A stretch of DNA of 59,767 bases from Patescibacteria group bacterium UBA5738 (GTDB taxonomy: Bacteria > Patescibacteriota > Minisyncoccia > Minisyncoccales > UBA5738), in NCBI GenBank assembly GCA_002419295.1, contig DIFW01000016.1:9043-68809 (forward strand), read 5' to 3'. Both the position numbers and the translations under genes were made by a program. The notes under the pieces were generated by a model. The model worked only from the letters and a program-made list of their open reading frames with translations. It ran no database searches and was not told the origin of the DNA. Positions 32,553-41,794 of the stretch are shown here, in pieces; position 1 is the stretch's first letter; each line of letters begins with the position of its first letter.

Positions 32553-34061
32553 ATGGAGTATATTCCCACAATTGGATTGGAAATTCATTGCGAACTTAAA
32601 ACCGCGTCCAAGATGTTTTGTTCGTGCCCTAATGACCCGGACGCCAAAGAACCGAATACAAACATTTGTCCGGTGTGTTTGGGACATCCGGGAACATTGC
32701 CGGTGGCCAATGCCGAGGCGATTCGTCTCACGCGTTTGGTTGGGCTGGCGCTAAATTCCGAGATATTGGAACATTCCAAATTCGACCGTAAAAATTATTT
32801 CTATCCGGACTTGCCCAAAGGTTATCAAATTTCACAATATGACCGGCCGCTTTGTTTGGGCGGCTGTTTGGAGGTTAATGACAACGGGCAAATTAAAAAA
32901 ATCGGTATTACCCGCGTGCATTTGGAAGAAGATACCGGGAAATTGATGCACACCGAGAATAAAGATCATTCGCTGGTGGATTTCAACCGCGGCGGTGTGC
33001 CGCTGATGGAATTGGTGACCGATCCCGACATTGAAAATTCCAATCAGGCGCGGGAATTTGTCAAGGAATTGCAATTGATTTTGCGCTATTTGGGAGCGTC
33101 GGACGCGGATATGGAAAAAGGCCAATTGCGGGTGGAAGTAAATATCAGCATGGGCAAAATCGGGGCGGGGGGCAAAAAACAGCTGGGCACCAAAGTTGAG
33201 ATCAAAAATTTGAATTCCCTCAAGGCGGTTGAAGGTTCGGTAGCTTATGAGATCGGGCGGCAGACGGTAATGATCAAGAACGGTCAAAAAGTGGCGCAGG
33301 AAACTCGCGGATGGAATGAATTTACCGGCCAAACTTTTTCTCAGCGCGAAAAGGAGGAAGCCAACGACTATCGTTATTTTCCCGAACCCGATATTCCGCC
33401 ATTAACCATTACCCCCGAAGAAATTAAGAAATTAAAATCAATCGTGGGAGAACTTCCGGCAAAGAAAAGAATCCGGTTTGCCCATCAATATAGGCTTGAC
33501 GCGCCAACCGCCGAAATTTTTGTTGCCAATCGCGATCTGGGCGAATATTTTGAAAAAGCCGTTAGCGAATTGGAAGAATGGGCCAACAACGAAGAAGGCG
33601 ACAAGAGTAATACTGAAGCGGAAAGCCGCGATTTGGCGCGTTTGTGCGCCAATTATTTGGCCACCGATGTTTTGGGGATTTTACAGAGCGCGCCGTTTCG
33701 CGAGGACAATTTTCCCGCGACGCCGGAAAATTTCGCGGAATTCATTTGTTTGATCCATAAAAAAGAAATTTCATCTAAAATCGCCAAACAAGTTCTGGCG
33801 CAAATGGCAAAATTTGGCGGCGACCCCACGCAAATTATCCGCGATAAAGGATTGAGCCAGATCTCAAGCAAGGGCGAGATCGGTAAGGTTGTCATTCAAG
33901 TTTTGGCCGAAAACGAAAAAGCTGCCGCGGACTGGCGCGCCGGCAAGCAAAACGCGTTCCAGTTTTTAATCGGGCAGGTCTTGGCGGCCACGCGGGGGCG
34001 CGCCAATCCCGATATGGTTAAAGACATTTTGCTGGAAAAACTTTCCGAATCAAAATCATAG
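32553..34061 (+). CDS. gatB: Asp/Glu-tRNA(Asn/Gln) amidotransferase subunit B
   Basis: 502 residues. GatB of the GatCAB complex amidates mischarged Glu-tRNA(Gln) and Asp-tRNA(Asn). It starts IPTIGLEIHCELKTASKMFCSC and has the ICPVCLGHPGTLPVAN zinc/kinase-site block, the GVPLMELVTDPDI motif and the EANDYRYFPEPDIPP segment. The C-terminal YqeY/tail domain for tRNA binding ends near FLIGQVLAATRGRANPDMV. gatA and gatC are not in the window. The unusual acidic stretch EEGDKSNTEAESRD lies in the helical domain. Confidence 0.96.
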   Translation: MEYIPTIGLEIHCELKTASKMFCSCPNDPDAKEPNTNICPVCLGHPGTLPVANAEAIRLTRLVGLALNSEILEHSKFDRKNYFYPDLPKGYQISQYDRPLCLGGCLEVNDNGQIKKIGITRVHLEEDTGKLMHTENKDHSLVDFNRGGVPLMELVTDPDIENSNQAREFVKELQLILRYLGASDADMEKGQLRVEVNISMGKIGAGGKKQLGTKVEIKNLNSLKAVEGSVAYEIGRQTVMIKNGQKVAQETRGWNEFTGQTFSQREKEEANDYRYFPEPDIPPLTITPEEIKKLKSIVGELPAKKRIRFAHQYRLDAPTAEIFVANRDLGEYFEKAVSELEEWANNEEGDKSNTEAESRDLARLCANYLATDVLGILQSAPFREDNFPATPENFAEFICLIHKKEISSKIAKQVLAQMAKFGGDPTQIIRDKGLSQISSKGEIGKVVIQVLAENEKAAADWRAGKQNAFQFLIGQVLAATRGRANPDMVKDILLEKLSESKS

Positions 34062-34100
34062 GCCTTGCGAATTCAGCCAACGGGCGCGGATTGGAACGGA

Positions 34101-34148
34101 ATTTCAAGGGTCTATCTCCCGTTAACGCGATGGTTAGACTCTTGAAAT
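34101..34148. repeat. Inverted repeat spanning the 3' end of miaA
   Basis: ATTTCAAGGGTCTA (34101-34114) and TAGACTCTTGAAAT (34135-34148) match in 13 of 14 positions. The miaA stop codon lies inside the left arm, so the last residues of MiaA are encoded by the element. No T-run follows. Confidence 0.7.
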
Positions 34149-35035
34149 GCGGACAGATATTTTTGGGTTGATTTTATCGCTTGCGACGATGTTTTGATCC
34201 AACGCGCCCGCGGATCTTTTTTAAACCAAGTCATTTGGCGTTTGGCATATTGCCAGTCTTCTTTTTTGATGGTTTCAATCATTTGTTCGCGGGTGGTTTT
34301 TTTTTGCAAAAATCGGGCGGTGGCGCGGTATTCCAATCCCAATTCTTCCAATTTTTGCCAAGACAAGCCGGATTTTTTGAGGCGCGCGGTTTCGGCAACC
34401 ATGCCGGCCCGTATCCGTTTTTCGGTCCGCCTTTCGATTAATTTCTTCAATTCTTTCTCGCTTTTTTTGATTCCCAAAACCAATATCGGATAAGGCAACG
34501 GTTCTTTTTTTAATTTTGGCACGGGTTTGCCGGTGGATTTGACAATTTCAATGGCGCGGATGAGCCGCCGCGGATTTTTACTTTCAATGTTTTTGGCGCG
34601 ATTCGGATCAAGTTTTTTTAATATTGCGAAAAGTTTGTCCGCGGAAAATTTTTCCAGCTTTCGGCGCAATTTCCAATCCGGCTTGACCTGCGGGATGATG
34701 ATGCCGTCGATTACCGCTTGTATATAAAAACCAGTGCCGCCGCAAAGGATCGGGATTTTGCCGGCTTTTTGCGTTTTTTTGATGGCCGACATTGCCAATT
34801 TGCGATAACGGGTGACGGTGAAAACCGACTTGGGATTGGCGACGCTCAAAAGATGGTGCGGCACGCCTTTCATTTCCGATTTCTTAATCTTGCCTGAACC
34901 GATGTCCATACCCTTATAAACCTGGCGCGAATCAGCCGAAATCACTTCGCCCCCAAACCGCAGAGCGATTCTGACCGCGATATCGGACTTTCCGGAAGCG
35001 TTTGGGCCGACAATCACAATTAATTTATTTTCCAT
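34112..35035 (-). CDS. miaA: tRNA dimethylallyltransferase
   Basis: 307 residues. It transfers dimethylallyl to A37 of tRNAs reading UNN codons. The P-loop is GPNASGKSDIA near residue 10, followed by VISADSRQVYKGMDIGSGK and the PHHLLSVANP motif, then PILCGGTGFYIQAVIDG. The C-terminal tail (AFQESNHRVNGR) is encoded by an inverted repeat and probably acquired. It starts 1 base after the miaB stop, so miaB and miaA form one unit acting on the same nucleotide. Confidence 0.95.
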   Translation of the reverse strand: MENKLIVIVGPNASGKSDIAVRIALRFGGEVISADSRQVYKGMDIGSGKIKKSEMKGVPHHLLSVANPKSVFTVTRYRKLAMSAIKKTQKAGKIPILCGGTGFYIQAVIDGIIIPQVKPDWKLRRKLEKFSADKLFAILKKLDPNRAKNIESKNPRRLIRAIEIVKSTGKPVPKLKKEPLPYPILVLGIKKSEKELKKLIERRTEKRIRAGMVAETARLKKSGLSWQKLEELGLEYRATARFLQKKTTREQMIETIKKEDWQYAKRQMTWFKKDPRARWIKTSSQAIKSTQKYLSAFQESNHRVNGR

Positions 35036-35036
35036 T

Positions 35037-36359
35037 TTATCTAATCATTTTTCCTTCAAGTCCGAAAGGCATTGCTTTAAGGATTTTTACTTTTACAATA
35101 TCACCGGGTCCGATGGTGTTTTTTTCGATTGGAAACTTAACAGTTTTATAATGCCGGGATTTTCCTGCCGCGCGATTTTTTTTAACGCTATTGATCAAAA
35201 CATCAACGGATTTGCCGATGTACTTTTTATTATGCGCCAAAGCGGTGGTTTTCACAATATCGTTGAGAATTGTTTCGCGCTGTTTTTTTTCTTGGTTGGC
35301 GATATCATCTTCAAGCAATGCCGCCGCGGTGCCGGCGCGCCGCGAGTAGCGCGAAATATAGGCCATATCATATTTGACTTCTTTTAGAATTTTAGCGGTG
35401 TTTTGGAATTGAGTTTTGGTTTCGCCGGGGAATCCCACGATCACATCGGTGGAAATGGCGATTTCTTTTTCCAAACCGGTGCGATATTTTTTAAACGCCG
35501 CGCGGATTTTTTTGACCAGCGATTTGTATCCGGCCACTGTATATGGCCGTTTCATTGCTTTCAATATCGCATTATCGCCGCTTTGAATCGGAAGATGAAG
35601 GTAGGGTGTCGCTTTTTGGCATTTAGACATTGCCAGAATCGCTTCGTTGTCAAAATCTTTTGGATGCGGTGAAGTGAAGCGAATCCAAAATCCTCCGGGA
35701 ATATCGTTGGCTGCGCGCAATAATTCGGCAAAACCAATATTCTTGTAATGGTAATTATTGACATTTTGCCCCAACAGCCAAATTTCTTTGGCGCCGTTTT
35801 TCACGGCCGATTTGATTTCGGCCAAAATGTCTTCGGCCGGTCGGGACGCCAGCGGGCCGCGCGTGTAGGGAACTACGCAATATGAGCAATAATTGTCGCA
35901 TCCCTTGGAAATCGGAATCAGCGCGCTGAATTTTGAAGTTTGCCGGGGAGGAACGGTAAAATAGTCGCGAAGGTCTAACCTTCGCGACCTTACGAAGGTT
36001 AGACCTTCGCGGGGCTTACCGTATGCCAGATGTAAAATTTTTGGCCACTGGGGAAGGGTTTTAATGTCTAAAATATGATCAAAAAATCCGGCAAAACGGG
36101 ATTTATCGCTTTCCACCACGCAACCGGTTAAAATCGCGGTAAATTTTTTGTTTTTCTTTTTGGCCGACTTGATTTTTTGCTCCAATCCGAAAACGCGGTC
36201 CGCGGCCATTTGCCGCACCGAACACATTGCCACAATCGCAATATCGGCATTTTTCATTTTATCTGTCGGCTTTAAGTTAAAAGATTCAAATAAGCCGGCA
36301 ATCCGTTCGGCATCGGATGCATTCATTTGGCAACCAAAAATTTGAATGTAATAATTCAT
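35037..36359 (-). CDS. miaB: tRNA-2-methylthio-N6-dimethylallyladenosine synthase with palindrome-encoded insert
   Basis: 440 residues. The N-terminal MTTase domain has conserved Cys in IFGCQMNASD, AMCSVRQ and LTGCVVES. The radical SAM core has GCDNYCSYCVVPYTRG (CxxxCxxC), and the C-terminal TRAM domain ends at KILKAMPFGLEGKMI. Between the two main domains residues 117-132 (REGLTFVRSRRLDLRD) are encoded by a double palindrome at 35965-36011 that keeps the frame open. This linker is normally short and variable. The enzyme adds methylthio to the product of MiaA, encoded next to it. Confidence 0.95.
   Translation of the reverse strand: MNYYIQIFGCQMNASDAERIAGLFESFNLKPTDKMKNADIAIVAMCSVRQMAADRVFGLEQKIKSAKKKNKKFTAILTGCVVESDKSRFAGFFDHILDIKTLPQWPKILHLAYGKPREGLTFVRSRRLDLRDYFTVPPRQTSKFSALIPISKGCDNYCSYCVVPYTRGPLASRPAEDILAEIKSAVKNGAKEIWLLGQNVNNYHYKNIGFAELLRAANDIPGGFWIRFTSPHPKDFDNEAILAMSKCQKATPYLHLPIQSGDNAILKAMKRPYTVAGYKSLVKKIRAAFKKYRTGLEKEIAISTDVIVGFPGETKTQFQNTAKILKEVKYDMAYISRYSRRAGTAAALLEDDIANQEKKQRETILNDIVKTTALAHNKKYIGKSVDVLINSVKKNRAAGKSRHYKTVKFPIEKNTIGPGDIVKVKILKAMPFGLEGKMIR
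35965..36011. repeat. Double palindrome inserted in frame in miaB
   Basis: TCGCGAAGGT-CTA-ACCTTCGCGA (35965-35987) has a perfect 10-bp stem, and CGAAGGT-TAG-ACCTTCG (35993-36009) follows in inverse sense. The second core is identical to the palindrome at 56759-56775, and the family also occurs at 28625-28716. Confidence 0.9.
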
Positions 36360-36404
36360 GGCAGAAAATTCAATTATTCACTCTAACAAAATTTACCCAA
36401 ATTT

Positions 36405-36430
36405 AAAACCCCACCTTCCGGCGGGGCTTT
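36405..36430 (-). terminator. Terminator of the Cys-rich protein gene
   Basis: On the minus strand CCCCGCC-GGAA-GGTGGGG is followed by TTTTAAATTT. It lies 52 bases after the stop at 36482. Confidence 0.75.
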
Positions 36431-36481
36431 ATGAAGAATAGCAAAACAATGTTTTTTATTAATGGCTTACTGTGCAACAAT

Positions 36482-37753
36482 TCACATTTGCACCGCGGGT
36501 AGGCCATTGCTACCCGAGCAACAGCATGCTTTGTAAGTACCATCGGGCAAACCGAACATATTGCATTCTTTTGCGGAAGGGCCGTTGCTGGTTTCGCCAC
36601 TAAGGCAACCGCGTACAGTTGATTCTCTTGTCCAAGAACGGCATGTTCCTCCGTTGGCATAGCCTGCATCAGCACATCCCTGCTGGCAGGTTTTTCCGCA
36701 ATCGGTGATACAATTGCCCGCGGTTTCGCCGGTTTCACAGGCACCGTTGCCGCAGATCGGGTAAATTGTTCCGCCGCAACAGCAAGTCTGCCCGGCATCC
36801 AACATATTATTGCCGTTGCAGTCATTGGTTTCTCCTGCATTGATCCAAGATCCGCCACAAGCGGATGGAACATCGCTTCCGTGCTCAAGAAGTCCTCCTC
36901 CAGAACTGCCGCAATAACTGCCTGAATATCCTTTGTTTTTGCAAGTTTGATTACAGGCTGGTGTTGTTATTTCCGTCTGCATTCTTTGGCAGGTGTAATT
37001 CGGGTTATTGGGACAAGACGCGCCAATTTGGCAGGCTTGTTGCCCATTACTCAGAACCTTTTCCAGGCCGGAACAGCATTGTTTGGCGGTGCCGGTAAAT
37101 ATCATACCTTCGGTGACGCATGCATTGGCGCAATTACAAGTGCAGGTATTGATGCAGGCGCTTCCCGGGGTATGCGAAGCATAGCTGCAAGCGGTGCAAA
37201 GCAACTCGCCTCCGGACGAGGCGCAGCTATTTTTACTTGCGGCGGTCAGATTTGTTTTTCCGCAAATCGAAGTTGTGCCGCAGTCCGCCGGGGAATTGCA
37301 GATATTTTCGCGCGCGCCACAAATTCCGTCGTCTTTTTTAATGCATACCCGAAAGCCGCCGGGCGGAGTTATGCAAGAGCCATTAGACAACGATCCATGA
37401 GCTGCAGATAAACCAGGGCAACATTCTTTATTGCTCCTCGGAGATATCGTCTCGCTCTCATTGGCGCAGACAATAGCGCCGCAATTCGCCGCGCAGGTGG
37501 CCGCGGTTTCGCCGAAGCGGCAGATGCCGTTGCCGCAGGTTTCCTGCGGTTTTAATTGCGCGATCAGCTGGGTTATTTGCTGGATCTGCTGCATTAAGCT
37601 TTGTATCATTTGCTGCATTTGGTCGATGGTCATCGTCGCGGGATTTATTGATCCGGGCGTGGCGAGTGCGTTGTTGCCGCCAACTCCGAAGATTCCGACT
37701 CCCGCGATCAGCGCGCACAACGCCGCCGCCGCAATTTTGTTTTTTAGATTCAT
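36482..37753 (-). CDS. Secreted Cys-rich protein with CGNG-GET repeats
   Basis: 423 residues with more than 50 cysteines. The signal peptide (AAAALCALIAGVGIFGVGG) is followed by a Gln-rich helix (MQQMIQSLMQQIQQITQLIAQ). Two copies of a CGNGxCxxGETxxxCxxxC motif follow: CGNGICRFGETAATCAANC and CGNGACETGETAGNCITDC. Several CxxC and CCxG clusters complete it. The architecture implies a disulfide-rich extracellular protein, perhaps an adhesin or cell-surface stalk. No enzymatic motif is seen. It has its own terminator. Confidence 0.75.
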   Translation of the reverse strand: MNLKNKIAAAALCALIAGVGIFGVGGNNALATPGSINPATMTIDQMQQMIQSLMQQIQQITQLIAQLKPQETCGNGICRFGETAATCAANCGAIVCANESETISPRSNKECCPGLSAAHGSLSNGSCITPPGGFRVCIKKDDGICGARENICNSPADCGTTSICGKTNLTAASKNSCASSGGELLCTACSYASHTPGSACINTCTCNCANACVTEGMIFTGTAKQCCSGLEKVLSNGQQACQIGASCPNNPNYTCQRMQTEITTPACNQTCKNKGYSGSYCGSSGGGLLEHGSDVPSACGGSWINAGETNDCNGNNMLDAGQTCCCGGTIYPICGNGACETGETAGNCITDCGKTCQQGCADAGYANGGTCRSWTRESTVRGCLSGETSNGPSAKECNMFGLPDGTYKACCCSGSNGLPAVQM

Positions 37754-37862
37754 ATTTGTTTGTTTTTAAAGTTTGTTTGCGTTTTGATAATAATTTTTTT
37801 GTTCGACCTGCCGATTAAAATTATTTTGCAATTACAAATTTATTATACATGGCGTCTTGTTT

Positions 37863-40800
37863 TTAAATCAACAGAACCTCTTCCACATTGTCGGCGATAA
37901 TCTTGGGTTCGCCGTCGCGCATATCCATTCTGCCGTAGACATAGACCACTTTGCTTTCAACATAAACCGAAGGATTTTTTTCCATCGCGGAGGCAAATAC
38001 CACCACTTCGATTTTGTCGGTCAGGTCCTCCAAACCCATAAACAGCATCGGTTTGCCGGTTTTGGTGACGATTTTTTTTACCGTGGAAATCATTCCTCCG
38101 ATCTTAACCAGCCGCGTGCCGGGATTTTCCTTGACACGGGTGATTTTGAGGCAATTTTTTTCCATTGACGACTTATATTCTTCCAGCGGATGAGCCGTGA
38201 CGAACAATCCCAGCAATTCTTTCTCCCACATCAATTTTTCGGATTTATTGGCTTCGCGCGCGGGCGCCAGCGAATATCCGCCGTTTTTCGCTTCCGGCAG
38301 AGCGCCAAAAAGGCCGCGCTGGCCGTTGGATTTGTTTTTTTCGTTTTCGCGCCCGATTTCCAGCAGTTTTTCAATATTGGAAAGCAAAGTGTTGCGTTCG
38401 GCCATATTGTCAAACGCGCCGGCTTTGATCAGCGCTTCGAGCGATTTGCGGTTGATGAGTTTGGGATTTATCTGTTTCATAAAATCAAACACATCGGCGA
38501 ACTTGCCGCCCGCCTTGCGTTGGGCGACAATCTCTCCCACCGTGTTTTCTCCCACATTTTTTATTGCCGCCAGACCGAAGCGGATTTTCTCGCTTTCGGG
38601 AATTACCGTGAAGCCATAATAACTTTCATTGATATCGGGGGCGAGAACTTCGATATTCATTTTTTTACATTCGCCGATCAGATAACCCACTCTTTCCACA
38701 TCGTTTTTCTCGGAAGTCATCAGCGCGGCCATAAATTCAATGGGGTAATGAGCTTTCAAATACGCGGTTTGGTAGGCGACCATCGCGTAGCAAGCCGCGT
38801 GTGATTTGTTGAACGAGTAATCCGCGCTGGGTTCAATCCATCCCCAAATTTCCTTGGCGATTTTTTTGGCAATGCCGTTTTTTTGGCACCCGTCAATGAA
38901 TTTTTGCTTTGATGCCATCATTAAATCCTTGATCTTTTTACCGATGGCTTTGCGCAAAGAATCGGCTTCGGCCATGGAAAAACCCGCCAGCTCTTGGGCG
39001 ATTTTCATCGTTTGTTCCTGATAAAGAATAATGCCATAGGTCGGACCGAGGATTGATTCCAATTTTGGGTGCAGGTAAACGGGAATTTTCATTCCGCTTT
39101 TGCTGTCGATAAAATCCGGAATGAATTGCATCGGGCCGGGGCGGTAGAGCGCGACCATGGCAATAATATCTTCAAATTGAGTGGGTTTTAATTGTTTCAA
39201 ATATCTTTGCATTCCGCTTGATTCCAGCTGAAAGACGCCCACCGTGTCGCCGCGCGCCATAAGTTCGTAGGTTTGGCGATCATCAATGGGCAAATCTTTC
39301 AAACTAAGGCTGGTGCCGCGGATCAGATAGATGCGCGAGAGGGTATCTTCAATAATGGTAAGATTTTTCAGCCCCAAAAAATCCATTTTTAAAAGCCCCA
39401 TGTCTTCAATCGCATGCAGTTCATATTGCGACACCAGCCCGTTATCATCGGCAGTGGGATGCTGGACCGGCACAATTTCATCCAACGGAATCGGGGAAAT
39501 CACCACGCCGCAAGCGTGAGTGGAAGCGTGGCGGGCGCACCCTTCCAATTTTTTGGCGAATCCCATCAGCGCGCCCGCTTTTTCATCGTTTTCAACCAGT
39601 GATTTCAGATCGTCGGCTTTTACCAAGGCTTCTTTTAAATCCATGCCGAAAGGAATCATTTTTGCCAATTTGTCGCAATAGCTGTACGGATACTGCAAAA
39701 CCCGTCCGACATCGCGTACTACGGCCCGCGCCGCCATCGTTCCAAAAGTGATAATTTGCGCGACATGATCATGTCCGTATTTTTGGCTCACATATTCAAT
39801 CACTTCCGGCCGTCTTCGATCGGCGAAATCCATGTCAATATCGGGCAATGACACCGCCGACCGCCCGGGATTTAAGAATCTTTCAAAAAGCAATCCATAT
39901 TTAAGCGGATCGATATCGGTGATGTTCAGCAGGTAGGACACCAATGATCCGGCGGCGGAGCCGCGACCCGGACCGACCACGATGCGATTTTTTTTGGCCC
40001 AGTTCACAAAGTCTTGCACGATCAAAAAATATTCGATAAATCCCAACTCTTTGATGGTTTTGAATTCATATTCAAAACGCGCCGATACTTCCGGCAACGG
40101 ATTTTCGCCAAAGCGGTCTTTTATTCCGGCAAGACACAGGCCGCGCAAGTATTCTTCGTTGGTGGCGCCCGGCGGCGCCGCGAAAGTCGGCAGTTTGGTT
40201 TTTTTCAATTCAAATTCAAATTGGCACATATCGGCGATTTTTTGCGTGTTTTCAATCGCCGCCGGAAAATCCGCGAAATCCTTGATCATCCGTTCGGGGC
40301 TTCTCATGGAAAAATCCTCGCCTTTCATCGTGAGCCGTTCGGGATTGTTGATGTCGGCGCCGGTGTTGATGAGCATCAAAATGTCTTGCGCTTCGGCGTC
40401 GTCGGCATCCAAATAATGAATATCGTTGGTTGCCACCAGTCCCAATCCTGTTTTTTTTGCCAGCTCAATTGAGCCGATATTGGCCGGTTCTTGATCGGGC
40501 AGGTTGGGGTGATGCTGGATTTCCAGAAAAAAGTTTTCTTTGCCGAAGATTTCCGCGTAGCGCCGCGCCGCCGTTTCCGCTTCGTCAAATTTTTTATTAA
40601 TTATCAAGCGCGGAATTTTGCCTTGTATGCAGGCGGTCATCGCGATCAGGCCTTCCGAATGCAAAGCCAGCAATTCTTCGTCGACGCGCGGCTTGTAATA
40701 AAATCCCTCTAAGTGCGCCTTGGTAACCAATTTAACCAGATTGCGATAGCCGGCTTCGTTTTTAACCAACAAAACCAGATGATGCCGCGCGTCGTCAATT

Positions 40801-41039
40801 TGCGGCCGCCGCGAAAAACGGCTTTCCAGCGCCACATAAACTTCGCAACCGATGATCGGCTTGATGCCGCGCGCTTTGGCCTTTTTATAAAATTCCACGG
40901 CGCCGTACATATTGCCGTGGTCGGTGATGGCGCAGGCGTTCATACCCAATGCCTTCACTTTATCCAAAAGCGGATCGATTTGCGCCAATCCGTCCAGCAA
41001 ACTGTAATGGGTGTGGGTGTGCAGATGAACAAAATTCAT
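37863..41039 (-). CDS. dnaE: DNA polymerase III subunit alpha
   Basis: 1058 residues, the replicative polymerase of the DnaE type. The PHP domain at the N-terminus has HLHTHTHYSLLDG and AITDHGNMYG. The catalytic palm contains PDIDMDFADRRR and the GPGRGSAAGSLVSYLL motif. A helix-hairpin-helix region and an OB domain (GGMISTVKKIVTKTG to VYVYGRMDMRDGEPKI) close it. It is slightly shorter than E. coli DnaE (1160) at the C-terminal tau-binding end. The upstream repeat gene at 41044 is 4 bases away and probably cotranscribed. Confidence 0.97.
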   Translation of the reverse strand: MNFVHLHTHTHYSLLDGLAQIDPLLDKVKALGMNACAITDHGNMYGAVEFYKKAKARGIKPIIGCEVYVALESRFSRRPQIDDARHHLVLLVKNEAGYRNLVKLVTKAHLEGFYYKPRVDEELLALHSEGLIAMTACIQGKIPRLIINKKFDEAETAARRYAEIFGKENFFLEIQHHPNLPDQEPANIGSIELAKKTGLGLVATNDIHYLDADDAEAQDILMLINTGADINNPERLTMKGEDFSMRSPERMIKDFADFPAAIENTQKIADMCQFEFELKKTKLPTFAAPPGATNEEYLRGLCLAGIKDRFGENPLPEVSARFEYEFKTIKELGFIEYFLIVQDFVNWAKKNRIVVGPGRGSAAGSLVSYLLNITDIDPLKYGLLFERFLNPGRSAVSLPDIDMDFADRRRPEVIEYVSQKYGHDHVAQIITFGTMAARAVVRDVGRVLQYPYSYCDKLAKMIPFGMDLKEALVKADDLKSLVENDEKAGALMGFAKKLEGCARHASTHACGVVISPIPLDEIVPVQHPTADDNGLVSQYELHAIEDMGLLKMDFLGLKNLTIIEDTLSRIYLIRGTSLSLKDLPIDDRQTYELMARGDTVGVFQLESSGMQRYLKQLKPTQFEDIIAMVALYRPGPMQFIPDFIDSKSGMKIPVYLHPKLESILGPTYGIILYQEQTMKIAQELAGFSMAEADSLRKAIGKKIKDLMMASKQKFIDGCQKNGIAKKIAKEIWGWIEPSADYSFNKSHAACYAMVAYQTAYLKAHYPIEFMAALMTSEKNDVERVGYLIGECKKMNIEVLAPDINESYYGFTVIPESEKIRFGLAAIKNVGENTVGEIVAQRKAGGKFADVFDFMKQINPKLINRKSLEALIKAGAFDNMAERNTLLSNIEKLLEIGRENEKNKSNGQRGLFGALPEAKNGGYSLAPAREANKSEKLMWEKELLGLFVTAHPLEEYKSSMEKNCLKITRVKENPGTRLVKIGGMISTVKKIVTKTGKPMLFMGLEDLTDKIEVVVFASAMEKNPSVYVESKVVYVYGRMDMRDGEPKIIADNVEEVLLI

Positions 41040-41043
41040 AAAT

Positions 41044-41739
41044 TCATTGGATAATTTTTTCTTGGGGAATGCCGGAAAAATCCGCGAGTCCCTTATTGTA
41101 GATGGAATCTTTCAGAGAGAGCGTTTCTTCAACGCGCAAATTGATTGCCGCCAGCCTTTGCCGCACCAGCGCGTTTTCCAAATTGACGCTTCCCGTCGCG
41201 ATGGCGCCGCTTAGGTCCAAAAATCCGTTGATTTGCGCGTTTTTGAAAAGAATGTCGCCCTTCACTTTTAAATCTCCCTGGCAGTAATTCTGGACTTCAA
41301 TGGCGCGAAAATCAACATTGCCCAGCACGACGGCTTTGGTGAGGCTCACAAATCCGTTAACTCTCATTTTTGCGAACAAGATCGAGCCGGTGATATTGAT
41401 TCCGGCCATATTAACCGTTTGCCCCACCCACGCGTTTTCCAAAATTAAATTGCCGATGAGTTTTCCCCGGTTGAAATAAAAAGATCCGTCCACCGCCGCG
41501 CCGCCGAGATTGATGTTGCCGTTAACCGTGCTGTCGGCGAAAAAGACATTGCCGATTACCAGCGCGTTTTCCAAAGTGATGCCGTAATCCAGCGTTTTTT
41601 CCATCAATGAAAACGATTTTAAAGTTTTTCCGGCAAAATTCGCCGGGCGGCGATCAAGCATCGCTTGTTCGATTTCGGCGTCAATATCTTTTTTGCTCAA
41701 AATGAGCACCGGTTTTCCGGCAATGACGAATTCTTCCAT
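41044..41739 (-). CDS. Beta-helix repeat protein (pentapeptide- or bactofilin-like), upstream of dnaE
   Basis: 231 residues from ATG 41739. From residue 60 on it is a regular repeat of about 19-21 residues with the pattern (hydrophobic)-x-G-(N/S)-(V/I)-x-(F/L)-x-x-(A/T)-x-(V/I) (ENALVIGNVFFADSTVNGNI, DGSFYFNRGKLIGNLILENA, TGSILFAKMRVNGFVSLTKA), which predicts a right-handed beta-helix. No signal peptide is visible. It ends 4 bases before dnaE. A structural or scaffold role is likely; a link to replication is only positional. Confidence 0.6.
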   Translation of the reverse strand: MEEFVIAGKPVLILSKKDIDAEIEQAMLDRRPANFAGKTLKSFSLMEKTLDYGITLENALVIGNVFFADSTVNGNINLGGAAVDGSFYFNRGKLIGNLILENAWVGQTVNMAGINITGSILFAKMRVNGFVSLTKAVVLGNVDFRAIEVQNYCQGDLKVKGDILFKNAQINGFLDLSGAIATGSVNLENALVRQRLAAINLRVEETLSLKDSIYNKGLADFSGIPQEKIIQ

Positions 41740-41794
41740 TGATTTTGATTTCAAAAATTCAACGATTGGACTACAATCATAGTATAATTCAAAT

